From: Poriferisodalis sp963663635 | Lineage (GTDB): Bacteria > Actinomycetota > Acidimicrobiia > Acidimicrobiales > Poriferisodalaceae | Length of the DNA: 64,000 bases | Direction of reading: 5' to 3' | Assembly (NCBI GenBank): GCA_963663635.2 | Contig: CAXXMY010000003.1 | Location: forward strand, 124,001-188,000 | Shown: positions 49,601-57,354 of the stretch, one piece after another | How positions within the stretch are numbered: position 1 is the stretch's first letter | How the letters are laid out: each line of letters begins with the position of its first letter | The notes under the pieces: model-generated | What the model was told of the DNA's origin: nothing | Seen by the model: the letters and a program-made list of their open reading frames with translations, nothing else | Database searches by the model: none | Program-made: the position numbers and the translations under genes

Positions 49601-49658
49601 GCGGCTCATCCGCCGGCGCCGCGAGGAACTCACGGCTCGGGTGGGCGGCCCGAACTGA
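46611..49658 (+). CDS. Cytochrome P450 fused to an ABC1/UbiB-family kinase
   Basis: One uninterrupted frame of 1015 residues. Residues about 1-480 are a P450: LLLAGTDTTRNQ (I helix, near 280), EESLR (K helix) and the heme loop FGSGAHHCLGAFLAR with Cys425. Residues about 560-1015 are an ABC1 atypical kinase: KLAQLIAAGEG (family KxGQ, here KLAQ), the Ala-rich loop AAASIAQVHEG, VMIKVQRP (Lys), EELDFR, HGDFHAGN (catalytic) and VDFG. The GTG at 46611 fits where P450 homology begins, but its ribosome site is poor. A low-complexity insertion of about 35 residues precedes the heme loop. Lipid or quinone modification is a guess. No stop or frameshift separates the halves. Confidence 0.85.
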   Translation: MTAATTRVTAPLPTRSVGQAGAIPFADFAFGNFADLVAMSRDLNRTGDWVVRTPFGLFVHGYSQARTILRDPSWISVLAGVSMLDGMENPSVDVSALMALVQRSTPGDDSDGATVSRRARPNVLSLEGDDHRRLRRLFGPAFTPAAADRLRPFMAQHAAALIEPLVAAGGGEVVGELCSPYPVPIICRLLGVTDDDWETFGRWAETIFGLFDGDAAAVMAKLRDIAAAQAELATYVIDLLERRRQAPADDLLSELIAVSDDGDRLSADELIGMVEALLLAGTDTTRNQLGATLAVLADRPEQYAALRADPSRIPQFVEESLRYIGAVRIAARIATRYVVVDGLAFPAGTTIMVGLHAASLSGGCPAHAATNGDRAHAPHNGITDSHGATLDEQAPDEQARDPYEFDHLAPRDQPHLGFGSGAHHCLGAFLARAELQEALRAFVERVESFELSDPVEWKPLTMGIWGPARMRLVIHPPGSAPQRPKDNRFAAGTLPPERLPANNAASAEHDRYLASVAPLRQAIRAQVPELIVRPKFPPLGRLVITAARIGWAVYAGRLLDRRLDADERRVRIYRRLRRAAEKLGPAYIKLAQLIAAGEGVFPDALVSECRRCLDRVPAEPWPAIRKILEAELGPLDQRFSDLRSEVTAAASIAQVHEGTLADGSQVMIKVQRPRIRRHVKRDLTVLAWLAPKLVGRIPIAALANPPALVELFAETISEELDFRVEVANLFEVERALHTTAPGRWQVPEPRLDAVTERVIVMSRVEGRPLSDLQPGELAEGEAEAIFRQMLDALLEGACLSGVFHGDFHAGNVFVDAAADGSRPPTVGLVDFGITGRLEGARRIAFLRYVVGLITGDLRAQIDGMSDLGAFGPGSNPERVIADLQLDRPGFDPLELTEEEFTAEFRALISGLLANGARIPKELMLFVKNFAYLNSVIGELEPDMEVLAQFERIASSFFARNGVRMAAEIGFSPAPESVNQATIRQAMGISPTERRVTWRLIRRRREELTARVGGPN

Positions 49659-49782
49659 CGCACCTCGGCTCGGCAGGCGTTTCGAACCGACCCCGCGAGC
49701 GCAGGTGGGGCATGATCTTGGGCGCACGAGTCGAGCCCGGCTGTGATTCGAGGTCAGGGCCGACGTGATCGCTGGAGGGGCA

Positions 49783-50622
49783 ATGGCATCGAACAACAAC
49801 GCAACGGGCCGCATGGACGGCGAGGTGGCGGTGATCACCGGCGGGGCCTCGGGGATCGGGCGGGCATGCGGACTCCGCTTCGCTGCTGAAGGTGCCTCGA
49901 TTGTGGTGGCCGACCTCAATCCGGATCGTGCAGCCAGCGTGGTCGAAGAGATCACTGCCATGGGCCGCCCCGCTGTCGCTGTCGCCGTCGACACATCGAG
50001 TCAGGAACAGAACGACGCAATGGCGCAGGCCGCTGTCGATGCCTTCGGGCGCATCGATGCCTGCGTGGCCGCTGCGGGCATCTCGCACTCCGGGTACGTG
50101 AGCCGCGAGATCGACGAGCAAGCCGGAAACGACCGCTTCGACCGGGGCGACATGTTCTTCATCGACAAGTCGCTTGAGTCGTGGCAGCGGGTGCTCGATG
50201 TGAACCTCACCGGCGTGATGCTCACCAACCAGGCCGTGGCCCGCAAGATGGCCGAGACCGGCGGCGGTGCCATCGTCAACATCTCGTCGATCGCAGGCAC
50301 CAACGTACTGAAGGGCAGCACGGACTACTGCGTCTCGAAAGCAGGCGTGTGGATGCTGACGAGGTGCGCGGCGCTGGAACTGAGTCGCTACGACATTCGC
50401 GTCAACGCCGTGGGTCCCGGCTACATCCAGACATCGATGAGCGGAGCCGTGCTCGGAAACGAGCGCTGGGTGGCCGCACGTGAACGCGAGACGCCGTTGG
50501 GGCGCCTGGGCGTGCCTGATGACATCGCCAACGCATGCTTGTACCTGTGCAGCGACGAGGCCAGTTTCGTGACCGGGGAGATCATCTTCCCTGACGGCGG
50601 CGTGATGGCCGCCGGCCGCTAG
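49783..50622 (+). CDS. Short-chain dehydrogenase/reductase
   Basis: 279 residues, a classical SDR. NAD-binding TGGASGIG is near residue 22, the acidic VADLN after the second strand suggests NAD(H) preference, and NISSIAG plus the catalytic YCVSK (Tyr-x-x-x-Lys) and the C-terminal SFVTGEIIFPDGG are all present. The ATG follows GGAGGGG. A longer than usual loop lies between residues 105 and 130. Substrate unknown. A truncated close paralogue follows within 70 bp. Confidence 0.9.
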   Translation: MASNNNATGRMDGEVAVITGGASGIGRACGLRFAAEGASIVVADLNPDRAASVVEEITAMGRPAVAVAVDTSSQEQNDAMAQAAVDAFGRIDACVAAAGISHSGYVSREIDEQAGNDRFDRGDMFFIDKSLESWQRVLDVNLTGVMLTNQAVARKMAETGGGAIVNISSIAGTNVLKGSTDYCVSKAGVWMLTRCAALELSRYDIRVNAVGPGYIQTSMSGAVLGNERWVAARERETPLGRLGVPDDIANACLYLCSDEASFVTGEIIFPDGGVMAAGR

Positions 50623-50690
50623 GCGACGAGCGAGCAGATCAAACCAGCCGATACTGCACAACGACGAGTGCACGACAACAGGAGGGGGCA

Positions 50691-51107
50691 ATGCCAGAAA
50701 ACGAACGCACGGCGCCGCATGGAGCGGCGTCAAGCAGCTCGGCGGGTCGCATGGACGGCAAGGTCGCCGTGATCACCGGCGGTGCGTCAGGCATCGGCCG
50801 GACGTGCGCTCTGCGCTTCTCCCAAGAGGGCGCTTCGGTGGTCGTGGCCGATCTGAACCCAGATCGGGCCGAAGCCGTGGCGGCCGAGATCACGAACCGT
50901 GGCCGCCCCGCAACCTGGACCCAAGTCGACACCTCCGATCCAGATCAAAATGAGGCGATGGCCGACGCCGCCGTGGCTGCGTTCGGGCGGCTCGGCGAGG
51001 CAGCCGACATCGCCAACGCGTGCCTGTACTTGTGCAGCGACGAGGCCAGCTTCGTGACCGGCGAGATCATCGCACCTGACGGCGGCCTCGCTGCCGACGT
51101 TCGCTGA
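50691..51107 (+). pseudogene. Truncated SDR paralogue lacking the catalytic region
   Basis: 138 residues, closely similar to the preceding SDR in the N-terminal Rossmann half (TGGASGIGRTCALRFSQEGA) and in the last 35 residues (DIANACLYLCSDEASFVTGEII), but everything between AFGR and LGE, including the Ser, Tyr and Lys catalytic residues, is missing in frame. The upstream leader (GGAGGGGGCAATG) also resembles that of the intact copy. The N-terminus carries an APHGAASS palindromic insertion that the intact copy lacks. Probably a duplication followed by deletion between short similar GGGCG-C segments; unlikely to be active as an SDR. Confidence 0.8.
50712..50735. repeat. Third copy of the in-frame palindromic element, in the truncated SDR gene
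   Basis: Same core as the gltB copies, with one change in the loop (CGCCGC-ATGGA-GCGGCG, then TCAAGC), in the same reading frame, encoding APHGAASS. The neighbouring intact SDR has no such segment at the equivalent place. Confidence 0.8.
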
Positions 51108-51120
51108 GGGGTCGGGACGT

Positions 51121-52074
51121 GTGTCGCATGCGAAGCGGCCGACGGCGCGCACTATGAGCGTGCGCGTCGCCGTCGAGCCGGACTGCTGGCGTCGGCCGGT
51201 GCTCGTAGAGGCCGTCGAGCGGGCCGGCGGCACGGTGAGCGCACCAGAAACGGCTACGGCGCTCGCGTGGGCTGAGCCGACCCAAGCGCAGCTGATTGGG
51301 GATCTGGTGGACGCCAACCCCGGCATCGAATGGGTGCAACTCCCCTATGCCGGGATCGAACCCGTGATCGACATCGTCACCGCTCGACCTCACGTCGAGT
51401 GGTACTGCGGCAAGGGCGTGTACGCCGAGCCCGTCGCCGAGCACGCGCTGATGCTGGCGCTGGCCGGCATGCGGGGCATGGCTACCTACGCCCGGGCATC
51501 ACGCTGGGAAGCACCGCAGGGGCGCAACCTGCTCGGCGCGTCAGTCACAATTCTGGGAGGCGGCGGCATCACCGAATCGCTGCTGCGTTTGCTGGGCCCG
51601 TTCGGCTGCAACGTGACGGTGATGCGGAATCACCCTCAGCCAATGCCGGGTGCTGCCCAAGTCGTCGGGCCCGACGCACTGGCGGACATCCTGCCGGGCA
51701 CCGATGTGCTGGTGCTCGCGCTGGCGCTCACGCCTGAGACGGCCGGCATCATCGGTGCCGCCGAGCTCGCGGCGCTGCCCTATCACGCCTGGATCGTGAA
51801 CGTGGCGCGTGGCGGCCACATCGTCAGCGACGACTTAGTGGAAGCCTTGGCTTCGGGACAGATCGGCGGAGCGGCGCTGGACGTGACGAACCCTGAGCCG
51901 TTGCCGTCCGGTCATCCGCTGTGGAGCATGGCCAACTGTCTCATTACGCCGCACATTGGCAACACGCCCGAGATGGGCCTGGTGCTGTTGGCCGATCGGG
52001 TCACGACGAATGTGGCGCTTCGGCTTGCTGGTGAGGCACTGGTCGGGCCGGTGTACGTCGAACTGGGCTACTGA
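51121..52074 (+). CDS. D-isomer-specific 2-hydroxyacid dehydrogenase
   Basis: 317 residues. NAD-binding motif ILGGGGITESLLRLLGPFG near residue 142, the catalytic Arg in VNVARGGHIV, the Glu in VTNPEPLPSGHPLW and the His in LITPHIGNTPEM complete the family triad. The first 10-12 residues are uncertain: GTG 51121 has GAGGGG about 9 bases upstream, while ATG 51154 is an alternative. It may reduce or oxidise a 2-oxo/2-hydroxy acid; the substrate is unknown. It follows the SDR pair on the same strand. Confidence 0.9.
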   Translation: MSHAKRPTARTMSVRVAVEPDCWRRPVLVEAVERAGGTVSAPETATALAWAEPTQAQLIGDLVDANPGIEWVQLPYAGIEPVIDIVTARPHVEWYCGKGVYAEPVAEHALMLALAGMRGMATYARASRWEAPQGRNLLGASVTILGGGGITESLLRLLGPFGCNVTVMRNHPQPMPGAAQVVGPDALADILPGTDVLVLALALTPETAGIIGAAELAALPYHAWIVNVARGGHIVSDDLVEALASGQIGGAALDVTNPEPLPSGHPLWSMANCLITPHIGNTPEMGLVLLADRVTTNVALRLAGEALVGPVYVELGY

Positions 52075-52155
52075 ACCGCTGCTGCCCGGGACAGAACTGT
52101 TCGACCGGCGCGCACGGGGTCGGATCGCTGCCCGGGGTTGCTGGGGTGGGGGGGA

Positions 52156-54582
52156 TTAGCGAAGTGCGGCGCCGTGGGTGGCTTCGACCGCGTTTATGCA
52201 GCGTTGGCGGAGTTGGGCGACTTGCTCGTCGGTGAGGGTACGGTCGTCGGCTTGCAGGCGCAGGCGGTAGGCCAGCGAACGGGTGCCGGGGGCCATCTGA
52301 TCGCCTCGGTAGACATCGAAGAGCTCGACAGAACGGAGTTCGTTGCCGCCGGCTGCCTGCAGCGTGTGGCGAACCTCTGAGGATTGGACGCTGTCGGGCA
52401 CGCTGAAGGCGAGATCGATGTCGCTTGACGGGTAAGTGGAAACCAAGCGATACGGCCGGTCGGATGCCGTGGCGGCTGCTGCGAGCAAGGGGGCCAATTC
52501 GAGCTGCAGCCAGGCGCAACGGCTGTCGATGCCGTGGCGCTCGCACACGCCGGGATCGATCTCTCCGACGATCCCGATTGCCTGCTCGCTGGCGAGCATG
52601 ACGCGCGCTGCGCGGCCGGGGTGCATTGCGTCGAGATCCGTTGTGTTGACGAGGGTGGCGTGGATCCCGAAGGCTGTTGCGATCAGGTTCCACAAGCGGA
52701 CGGCGTCTGCCGCCTCGCCGCCGGTCCAGATGGCACCAAGATGCTCGGTCTCGACGGGGAAGCCGTCAGGGCCAGCGTGTTCGGCCGACGTTGCGCTGAA
52801 GGCGCCAGGCTGCGCGAAGACGACACCCACCTCAAAGAGGGATACCCGGTCGTTGCGGTGTGATTCGTTGTAGGCGGCTGCTGCCAGCAAGCCAGGAAGC
52901 AATGACGGGCGCAGCACTGATTCCTCGGTGGCCAGCGGGTTCAGCAGGCGCACCGGATCCGAGCCAGTGATTCCGGCACGGTGCAGCGCATCGGGTGCAA
53001 GGAACGGGTTGGGCATTGCCTCGGATAAGCCGGCTCCGACCAGCACTCGCCGAAGCTCGCGGCGCAGCCGTTGCGCCGGGCTGAGCGCTCCAGGGGTCGG
53101 GGAACGCGGCACGGTGCGGCCGAGGCGCCCGTAGCCGTAGTGACGGGCGACCTCCTCGGCGACATCGGTTTCGGTCGCGACGTCGGGACGGAAGCTGGGC
53201 ACCGTCACCTCGAGTGACGCCCCAGCGCCAGATTCGGGGGCGCACTGCAAGCCGATTGGTTCCAGCAGGTCACGAACTTGCTGTGCAGTGAACTCTTGGC
53301 CCAGCAAGTGGCTGATGCGGGCGGGGCGGACCGCCACCTTCGGCGGGGCGGGCAGGTTGCCGCGCTCGTCGATCCGGCCGCGGCAAACCGCAACCCCGCC
53401 GGGTGTGACCTCGTTGAGCAGCTCACAGAATCGATCCAGCGCGGTGGGCACGAGTTCGAAATCGGTGCCGCGCTCGAAGCGCATCGAGGCTTCTGAGCGC
53501 AGGCCCAGCCGCTGGGAGGTGCGCGTGATCGAGAGGCTGTCCCACCAGGCCAGCTCAACCAGCACCGAAGTGGTGCTCTCGCTGATCTCGGTGCTCGCGC
53601 CGCCCATCACGCCGGCGATGCCGATGGGTTGATCGTCGCGGTCGATGATCAACCCGTCACCGGCGTGCATCGGACGCTCCTGATCGTCGAGCGTGACCAC
53701 GGTCTCGCCCCTCGGGCTGCGCCGGGTGCCCAGATGCCCGCCTGGAACGAGCGCCATGTCGTAGGTGTGATTCGGCGTTCCCAATTCGAGCATCACGTAG
53801 TTCGAGACGTCCACGACCGAGTTGATCGGTCGCATCCCGCACAGCACAAGCCGCATCTGCATCCACAACGGCGACACGCTGACCGAGACGTTGCGCACAG
53901 CGCGTGCTCCGAACCGGCCGCACAGGTCAGCGTCAACGATCTCGACGGACGCCACCGATGCAACGTCGGGGTCGCTCTCGTCGACGACCGGTCTCCGCAT
54001 CTCGAACGGCACTCCCAAACGTGCAGCGAGGTCGCGGGCGACACCGGCGACCGACATCGCATCGGGACGATTCGGGTTGATCTCGAGGTCGTACAGCACG
54101 TCGCCGGCAAGGCCGAGCTGGTCCATCAGCGGAGCGCCGAGCTCCATGCCGTCGGGCAGGATCATGATGCCTTCGTGGTCCGTACCGAGGCCCAGCTCGG
54201 CGGCCGAGCAGCACATTCCTTGCGACAGCTCTCCGCGCAAACGTCGCTCGCCAATCTCCATGCCATTCGGCATGGTGGAGCCCACCGTCGCGAGAGGCAC
54301 GAGATCGCCGACGGACATGTTGAACGCCCCGCAGCACACCTGCAGCGCACCATCGGCGCCGGCGCCCTGGGAGCCGGGCAGATCCACATCGACAAGCTGG
54401 ATGCGATCGGCGCTGGGGTGCGGTCGCAAACCGGCAACGCGCGCCACCACCACGCCGTCGAGCGGCGGCAGCACCCGCATCTCCTCGACTGCCATGCCGA
54501 GGTCGCTCATCTGGTCAGCAAGCTCGGCGGGATCGCCCTCAATCGGCGCAAACTCACGCAGCCAGCTCAACAGCACCTTCAT
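52156..54582 (-). CDS. pheT: Phenylalanine-tRNA ligase beta subunit
   Basis: 808 residues, the usual size. Domains in order: N-terminal tRNA-binding (EMAP-like, residues about 40-160, VVARVAGLRPHPSADRIQLVDVD), the B3/B4 editing domain (about 210-380), B5 near 400-480, the catalytic-like core, and the C-terminal anticodon-binding FDX-ACB domain (YPSSDIDLAFSVPD near residue 715 and the final RLQADDRTLTDEQV). It forms an alpha2-beta2 enzyme with PheS. It lies 55 bp after pheS in the same operon. Confidence 0.96.
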   Translation of the reverse strand: MKVLLSWLREFAPIEGDPAELADQMSDLGMAVEEMRVLPPLDGVVVARVAGLRPHPSADRIQLVDVDLPGSQGAGADGALQVCCGAFNMSVGDLVPLATVGSTMPNGMEIGERRLRGELSQGMCCSAAELGLGTDHEGIMILPDGMELGAPLMDQLGLAGDVLYDLEINPNRPDAMSVAGVARDLAARLGVPFEMRRPVVDESDPDVASVASVEIVDADLCGRFGARAVRNVSVSVSPLWMQMRLVLCGMRPINSVVDVSNYVMLELGTPNHTYDMALVPGGHLGTRRSPRGETVVTLDDQERPMHAGDGLIIDRDDQPIGIAGVMGGASTEISESTTSVLVELAWWDSLSITRTSQRLGLRSEASMRFERGTDFELVPTALDRFCELLNEVTPGGVAVCRGRIDERGNLPAPPKVAVRPARISHLLGQEFTAQQVRDLLEPIGLQCAPESGAGASLEVTVPSFRPDVATETDVAEEVARHYGYGRLGRTVPRSPTPGALSPAQRLRRELRRVLVGAGLSEAMPNPFLAPDALHRAGITGSDPVRLLNPLATEESVLRPSLLPGLLAAAAYNESHRNDRVSLFEVGVVFAQPGAFSATSAEHAGPDGFPVETEHLGAIWTGGEAADAVRLWNLIATAFGIHATLVNTTDLDAMHPGRAARVMLASEQAIGIVGEIDPGVCERHGIDSRCAWLQLELAPLLAAAATASDRPYRLVSTYPSSDIDLAFSVPDSVQSSEVRHTLQAAGGNELRSVELFDVYRGDQMAPGTRSLAYRLRLQADDRTLTDEQVAQLRQRCINAVEATHGAALR

Positions 54583-54637
54583 CGCGGCGTCACCGCCTGC
54601 GCACCCCCTGCCGCCGCAGCGGCATCAGAACTGAACA

Positions 54638-55768
54638 TCAGAATTGGGCCAGGAAACGGATGTCGTTGGTGTACATGTCGCGCAGGTCGTCAATGCCGTG
54701 CCGCATCAGCGCAAGCCGGTCAATGCCGAATCCGAATGCGAAGCCGGTCCACTCCTCGAAGTCGATGCCGCAGTTGGAGAGCACGTTTGGGTGCACCATC
54801 CCACAGCCGCCCAGCTCAATCCAACCGGTGCGCTGGCAGGTCTGACAGCCCGTGCCTTCGCAGAGCACGCAGGTGATGTCGAACTCGGCGGACGGCTCGG
54901 TGAACGGGAAGTACGAGGGCCGCAGGCGAGACGAGATGGCCTTGCCGAAGTACGCGGACGTGAACTCTTCCAAGGTCCCAGCCAAGTCAGTGAACGAGAT
55001 GCCGCGGTCGACAACCAGTCCCTCGATCTGGTGGAAGACCGGCATGTGGCTGGCGTCAGCGGTGTCCCGGCGGAATACCCGGCCCGGGCAGATGGTGTAA
55101 ATCGGCGGCGGCTGCACCTCCATGACCCGGATCTGCACCGGCGAGGTGTGGGTGCGAAGCAGCACATTGGAGGCCTCTCCCCCCTCGCCGTCGCCGAGCT
55201 CGGACCGCTCGCCCAGATCCAGATACAGCGTGTCCCACATCGAGCGCGCGGGGTGTGCAGCCGGCAGGTTCAACGCCTCGAAGTTGTACCAATCGGTCTC
55301 GGCCTGAGGCCCCTCGGACACCGTGAAGCCCATGCCGACAAAGACATCCTCGAGCCGTTCGGTGGTTTGGGTGACCACGTGCAGGTGTCCCCGCCCCGGG
55401 CCCGACAGAGACTCCGTGAGATCAAGCTGCTCGTTGCGCAGCTGTTCGCGGCGTGCGGCCGTGGCCAGGCCGTCGGCCGCGGCGGTGTGGGCCTCTCGGA
55501 GCGCTTGCTGCGCTTCGTTGAGCGCCCGGCCGACGGTGGCACGGTGCTCGTGGGCCAACGATCTCAGCGTCTGCTTGATCTGCCCGAGAGCGGCCTTGCG
55601 CCCCAACAGCGTCGTCTCCACCTCGGCCAGCTCGTCGGCCGAAGCTGCGGCTGCGACAGCGGCGAGCCCGCGGGCGCGTGCGTCGCCGATATCGGCCAGC
55701 AGCGTGTCGCGTCCTGCTTCGGTCGCCGGGCCGTTCACGGCAGGCAGGGTACGAGACCGCGGTGCCAT
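54638..55768 (-). CDS. pheS: Phenylalanine-tRNA ligase alpha subunit
   Basis: 376 residues. The N-terminal helical hairpin (about 25-110) recognises tRNA. Class II motifs are visible: MGFTVSEGPQAETDWYNFEALNLPAAHPARSMWDT (split into shorter conserved blocks such as HPARSMWDT), the motif 2 region RVFRRDTADASHMPVFHQIEG, and motif 3 GFAFGFGIDRLALMRHGI. A short N-terminal extension compared with E. coli is present. Paired AATTGG-type repeats lie just before the ATG, with no clear ribosome site. Confidence 0.96.
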   Translation of the reverse strand: MAPRSRTLPAVNGPATEAGRDTLLADIGDARARGLAAVAAAASADELAEVETTLLGRKAALGQIKQTLRSLAHEHRATVGRALNEAQQALREAHTAAADGLATAARREQLRNEQLDLTESLSGPGRGHLHVVTQTTERLEDVFVGMGFTVSEGPQAETDWYNFEALNLPAAHPARSMWDTLYLDLGERSELGDGEGGEASNVLLRTHTSPVQIRVMEVQPPPIYTICPGRVFRRDTADASHMPVFHQIEGLVVDRGISFTDLAGTLEEFTSAYFGKAISSRLRPSYFPFTEPSAEFDITCVLCEGTGCQTCQRTGWIELGGCGMVHPNVLSNCGIDFEEWTGFAFGFGIDRLALMRHGIDDLRDMYTNDIRFLAQF

Positions 55769-55774
55769 AGCGAT

Positions 55775-55799
55775 CTCAATTGGCGCTATCCCAATTGGC
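55775..55799. repeat. Paired CAATTGGC repeat upstream of pheS
   Basis: CTCAATTGGC at 55775 and CCCAATTGGC at 55790, 15 bases apart, beginning 7 bases upstream of the pheS ATG. The motif resembles the 14-bp repeats upstream of fbaB and ribBA. Confidence 0.55.
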
Positions 55800-55807
55800 C
55801 GGCTTGC

Positions 55808-56644
55808 TCACGACGGTGGCCTCATCGCGTACATCAGCACGGCGGCGGCCACAGCCACGTTCAGCGAGTCCACGGGATGGCGCATCGGGATCGTCGCTGC
55901 AATGTCGGTGCGGGCGACGGCGTCAGCCGTCGGGCCATGGGCCTCGTTGCCGACCACGAGCGTCATGCGCGGAACTTTGGGCAGCTCCTCCAGCGGGGTG
56001 TCCCCGTCGAGTGCGGCTCGGATACGCAGATGTCCGGCGGCTCCGAGAGCATCGAGGATCTCCGCCGTGGGACGTCCACGGCACACAGCGGGACCGAACG
56101 TGAGCCCGGCAGCACCACGCAGTGCCTTGGGGCTCCACAGGTCAGTCGTGCCCTCGGTCGCGATCACCGAGCCGAACCCCGCGGCGACGGCGCTTCGAAC
56201 GACCGCACCCGCATTTCCCGGATCGCGCACCGCTTCGAGCACGACGACACGCTCCGCGACGACCGCAGCAGGCAGCTCCGCATCTTCGAACTCAGCAATC
56301 GCCAGCACACCTTGCGGGTTCATGGCGTCCGCGAGCGGATCAAGCACCTCGGCGGGAACCTCGTAGACGGCGCCGATCCGGTCGCGATACCCCTCGCCCA
56401 GTCGCTTCGCATCGGGATGGCCGGCACCAGCTTCATCGGCACCGGCAATTTCGTATCGAGACACCAGCTCCGGGCGCGCGAAGACGGCCTCGAGCGTTGC
56501 GCCACTGGCCAACGCGCCGTCAACGGCACGGGGACCCTCGACGACTGCGAGGCCTGTTGCGTCGCGCTGGCGCCGATCGCGAACAAGCCGAGCAAGCCGC
56601 GCCAGCGCGGCTTTCGACGGCGTGACCGGCCCCGATGCGTTCAG
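55808..56644 (-). CDS. TrmH/SpoU-family RNA 2'-O-methyltransferase
   Basis: About 278 residues. The N-terminal substrate-binding part (GLAVVEGPRAVDGAL) precedes the SPOUT knot motifs VVVLEAVRDPGNAGAVVRSA, MTLVVGNEAHG and VDSLNVAVAAAVLM. It methylates ribose in rRNA or tRNA. Homology extends upstream of the first TTG (56512) to about 56620, with no ATG, GTG or TTG there. The best candidate is CTG at 56644, which overlaps the rplT stop as CTGA, mirroring other overlaps in this window. Target site unknown. Confidence 0.85.
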   Translation of the reverse strand: MNASGPVTPSKAALARLARLVRDRRQRDATGLAVVEGPRAVDGALASGATLEAVFARPELVSRYEIAGADEAGAGHPDAKRLGEGYRDRIGAVYEVPAEVLDPLADAMNPQGVLAIAEFEDAELPAAVVAERVVVLEAVRDPGNAGAVVRSAVAAGFGSVIATEGTTDLWSPKALRGAAGLTFGPAVCRGRPTAEILDALGAAGHLRIRAALDGDTPLEELPKVPRMTLVVGNEAHGPTADAVARTDIAATIPMRHPVDSLNVAVAAAVLMYAMRPPS

Positions 56645-57009
56645 GCGGCTGTGCTTTCGAGGGCCGCCTCGGCCCGCTCGACGATGGCAGCGAAGGCCGC
56701 CGGATCAGCCACGGCGAGGTCCGCCAGATTCTTGCGGTCGACGGTGATGCCGGCCGTCGCCAGTCCGTGCACGAGCCGGCTGTAGGAGGTGCCGTTCTGG
56801 CGAGCAGCGGCGTTGATGCGCTGGATCCACAGCCGCCGGAATTCGCCCTTGCGTGCACGGCGGTCGCGGAATGCGTACTGCCCGCTGTGCATGACCTGCT
56901 CGTTGGCAGCGCGGAATGACCTGCTCTTGTTGCCGTAGTAGCCCTTCGCCTTGTCGAGCGTCGCCTTGCGACGGCTTCGGCTTGCTACGGATCGCTTGAC
57001 TCTTGCCAT
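56641..57009 (-). CDS. rplT: Ribosomal protein L20
   Basis: 122 residues, very basic. The typical start MARVKRSVASRSRRK and the segments AKGYYGNKSRSFRAANEQV and RLWIQRINAAARQNG are recognisable. L20 binds 23S rRNA early in 50S assembly and in some bacteria represses its own operon. It lies downstream of rpmI in the conserved infC-rpmI-rplT order. The stop overlaps a possible CTG start of the methyltransferase gene. Confidence 0.97.
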   Translation of the reverse strand: MARVKRSVASRSRRKATLDKAKGYYGNKSRSFRAANEQVMHSGQYAFRDRRARKGEFRRLWIQRINAAARQNGTSYSRLVHGLATAGITVDRKNLADLAVADPAAFAAIVERAEAALESTAA

Positions 57010-57037
57010 GATTGGTTCCCTCTCGCGGCGAGGACGC

Positions 57038-57232
57038 TCAGCGCCCCAACATTCGGTTGACGCGCTTGCGGTCGCCGGGCGCGACTTCGCCCTCGAGCGC
57101 CAGCCGTCGCTTTCGTGCCGACGACTTCTTCTCGAGCAGGTGATTGCGGTTCCGCTTGCGGCGCATGAGCTTGCCGGTGCCGGTCGTCTTGAAGCGCTTC
57201 TTGGCGCCGCTGTGGGTCTTCATCTTGGGCAT
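57038..57232 (-). CDS. rpmI: Ribosomal protein L35
   Basis: 64 residues. MPKMKTHSGAKKRFKTTGTGK and the RNRNHLLEKKSSARKRRL segment (given in parts) are characteristic of L35, a small 50S protein. It sits 28 bp before rplT and about 120 bp after infC, in the standard order. Confidence 0.97.
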   Translation of the reverse strand: MPKMKTHSGAKKRFKTTGTGKLMRRKRNRNHLLEKKSSARKRRLALEGEVAPGDRKRVNRMLGR

Positions 57233-57354
57233 GGTTTCTCCGTGTCTGTCGCTCGCTGCGACGGCGTGTGCTTGGTTGTCGCTGACGGCGACGGCGTGTG
57301 TTTGGCTGGCCTGCCACTGCGACGGCGGTTTCGCGTCGTCGCGCCCTGCGACGT
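57233..57354 (-). other. infC-rpmI intergenic region with imperfect direct repeats
   Basis: 122 bases holding two or three imperfect copies of a unit around GCGACGGCGTGTG/TGTCGCTG (near 57255-57300 and 57318). The function is unknown; such spacers may hold leader structure for ribosomal autoregulation. Confidence 0.4.

Noticed and set aside
52075..52155. Terminator hairpin between the convergent dehydrogenase and pheT genes
   Set aside because: GC-rich with runs of G, but no convincing stem-loop with matched arms.
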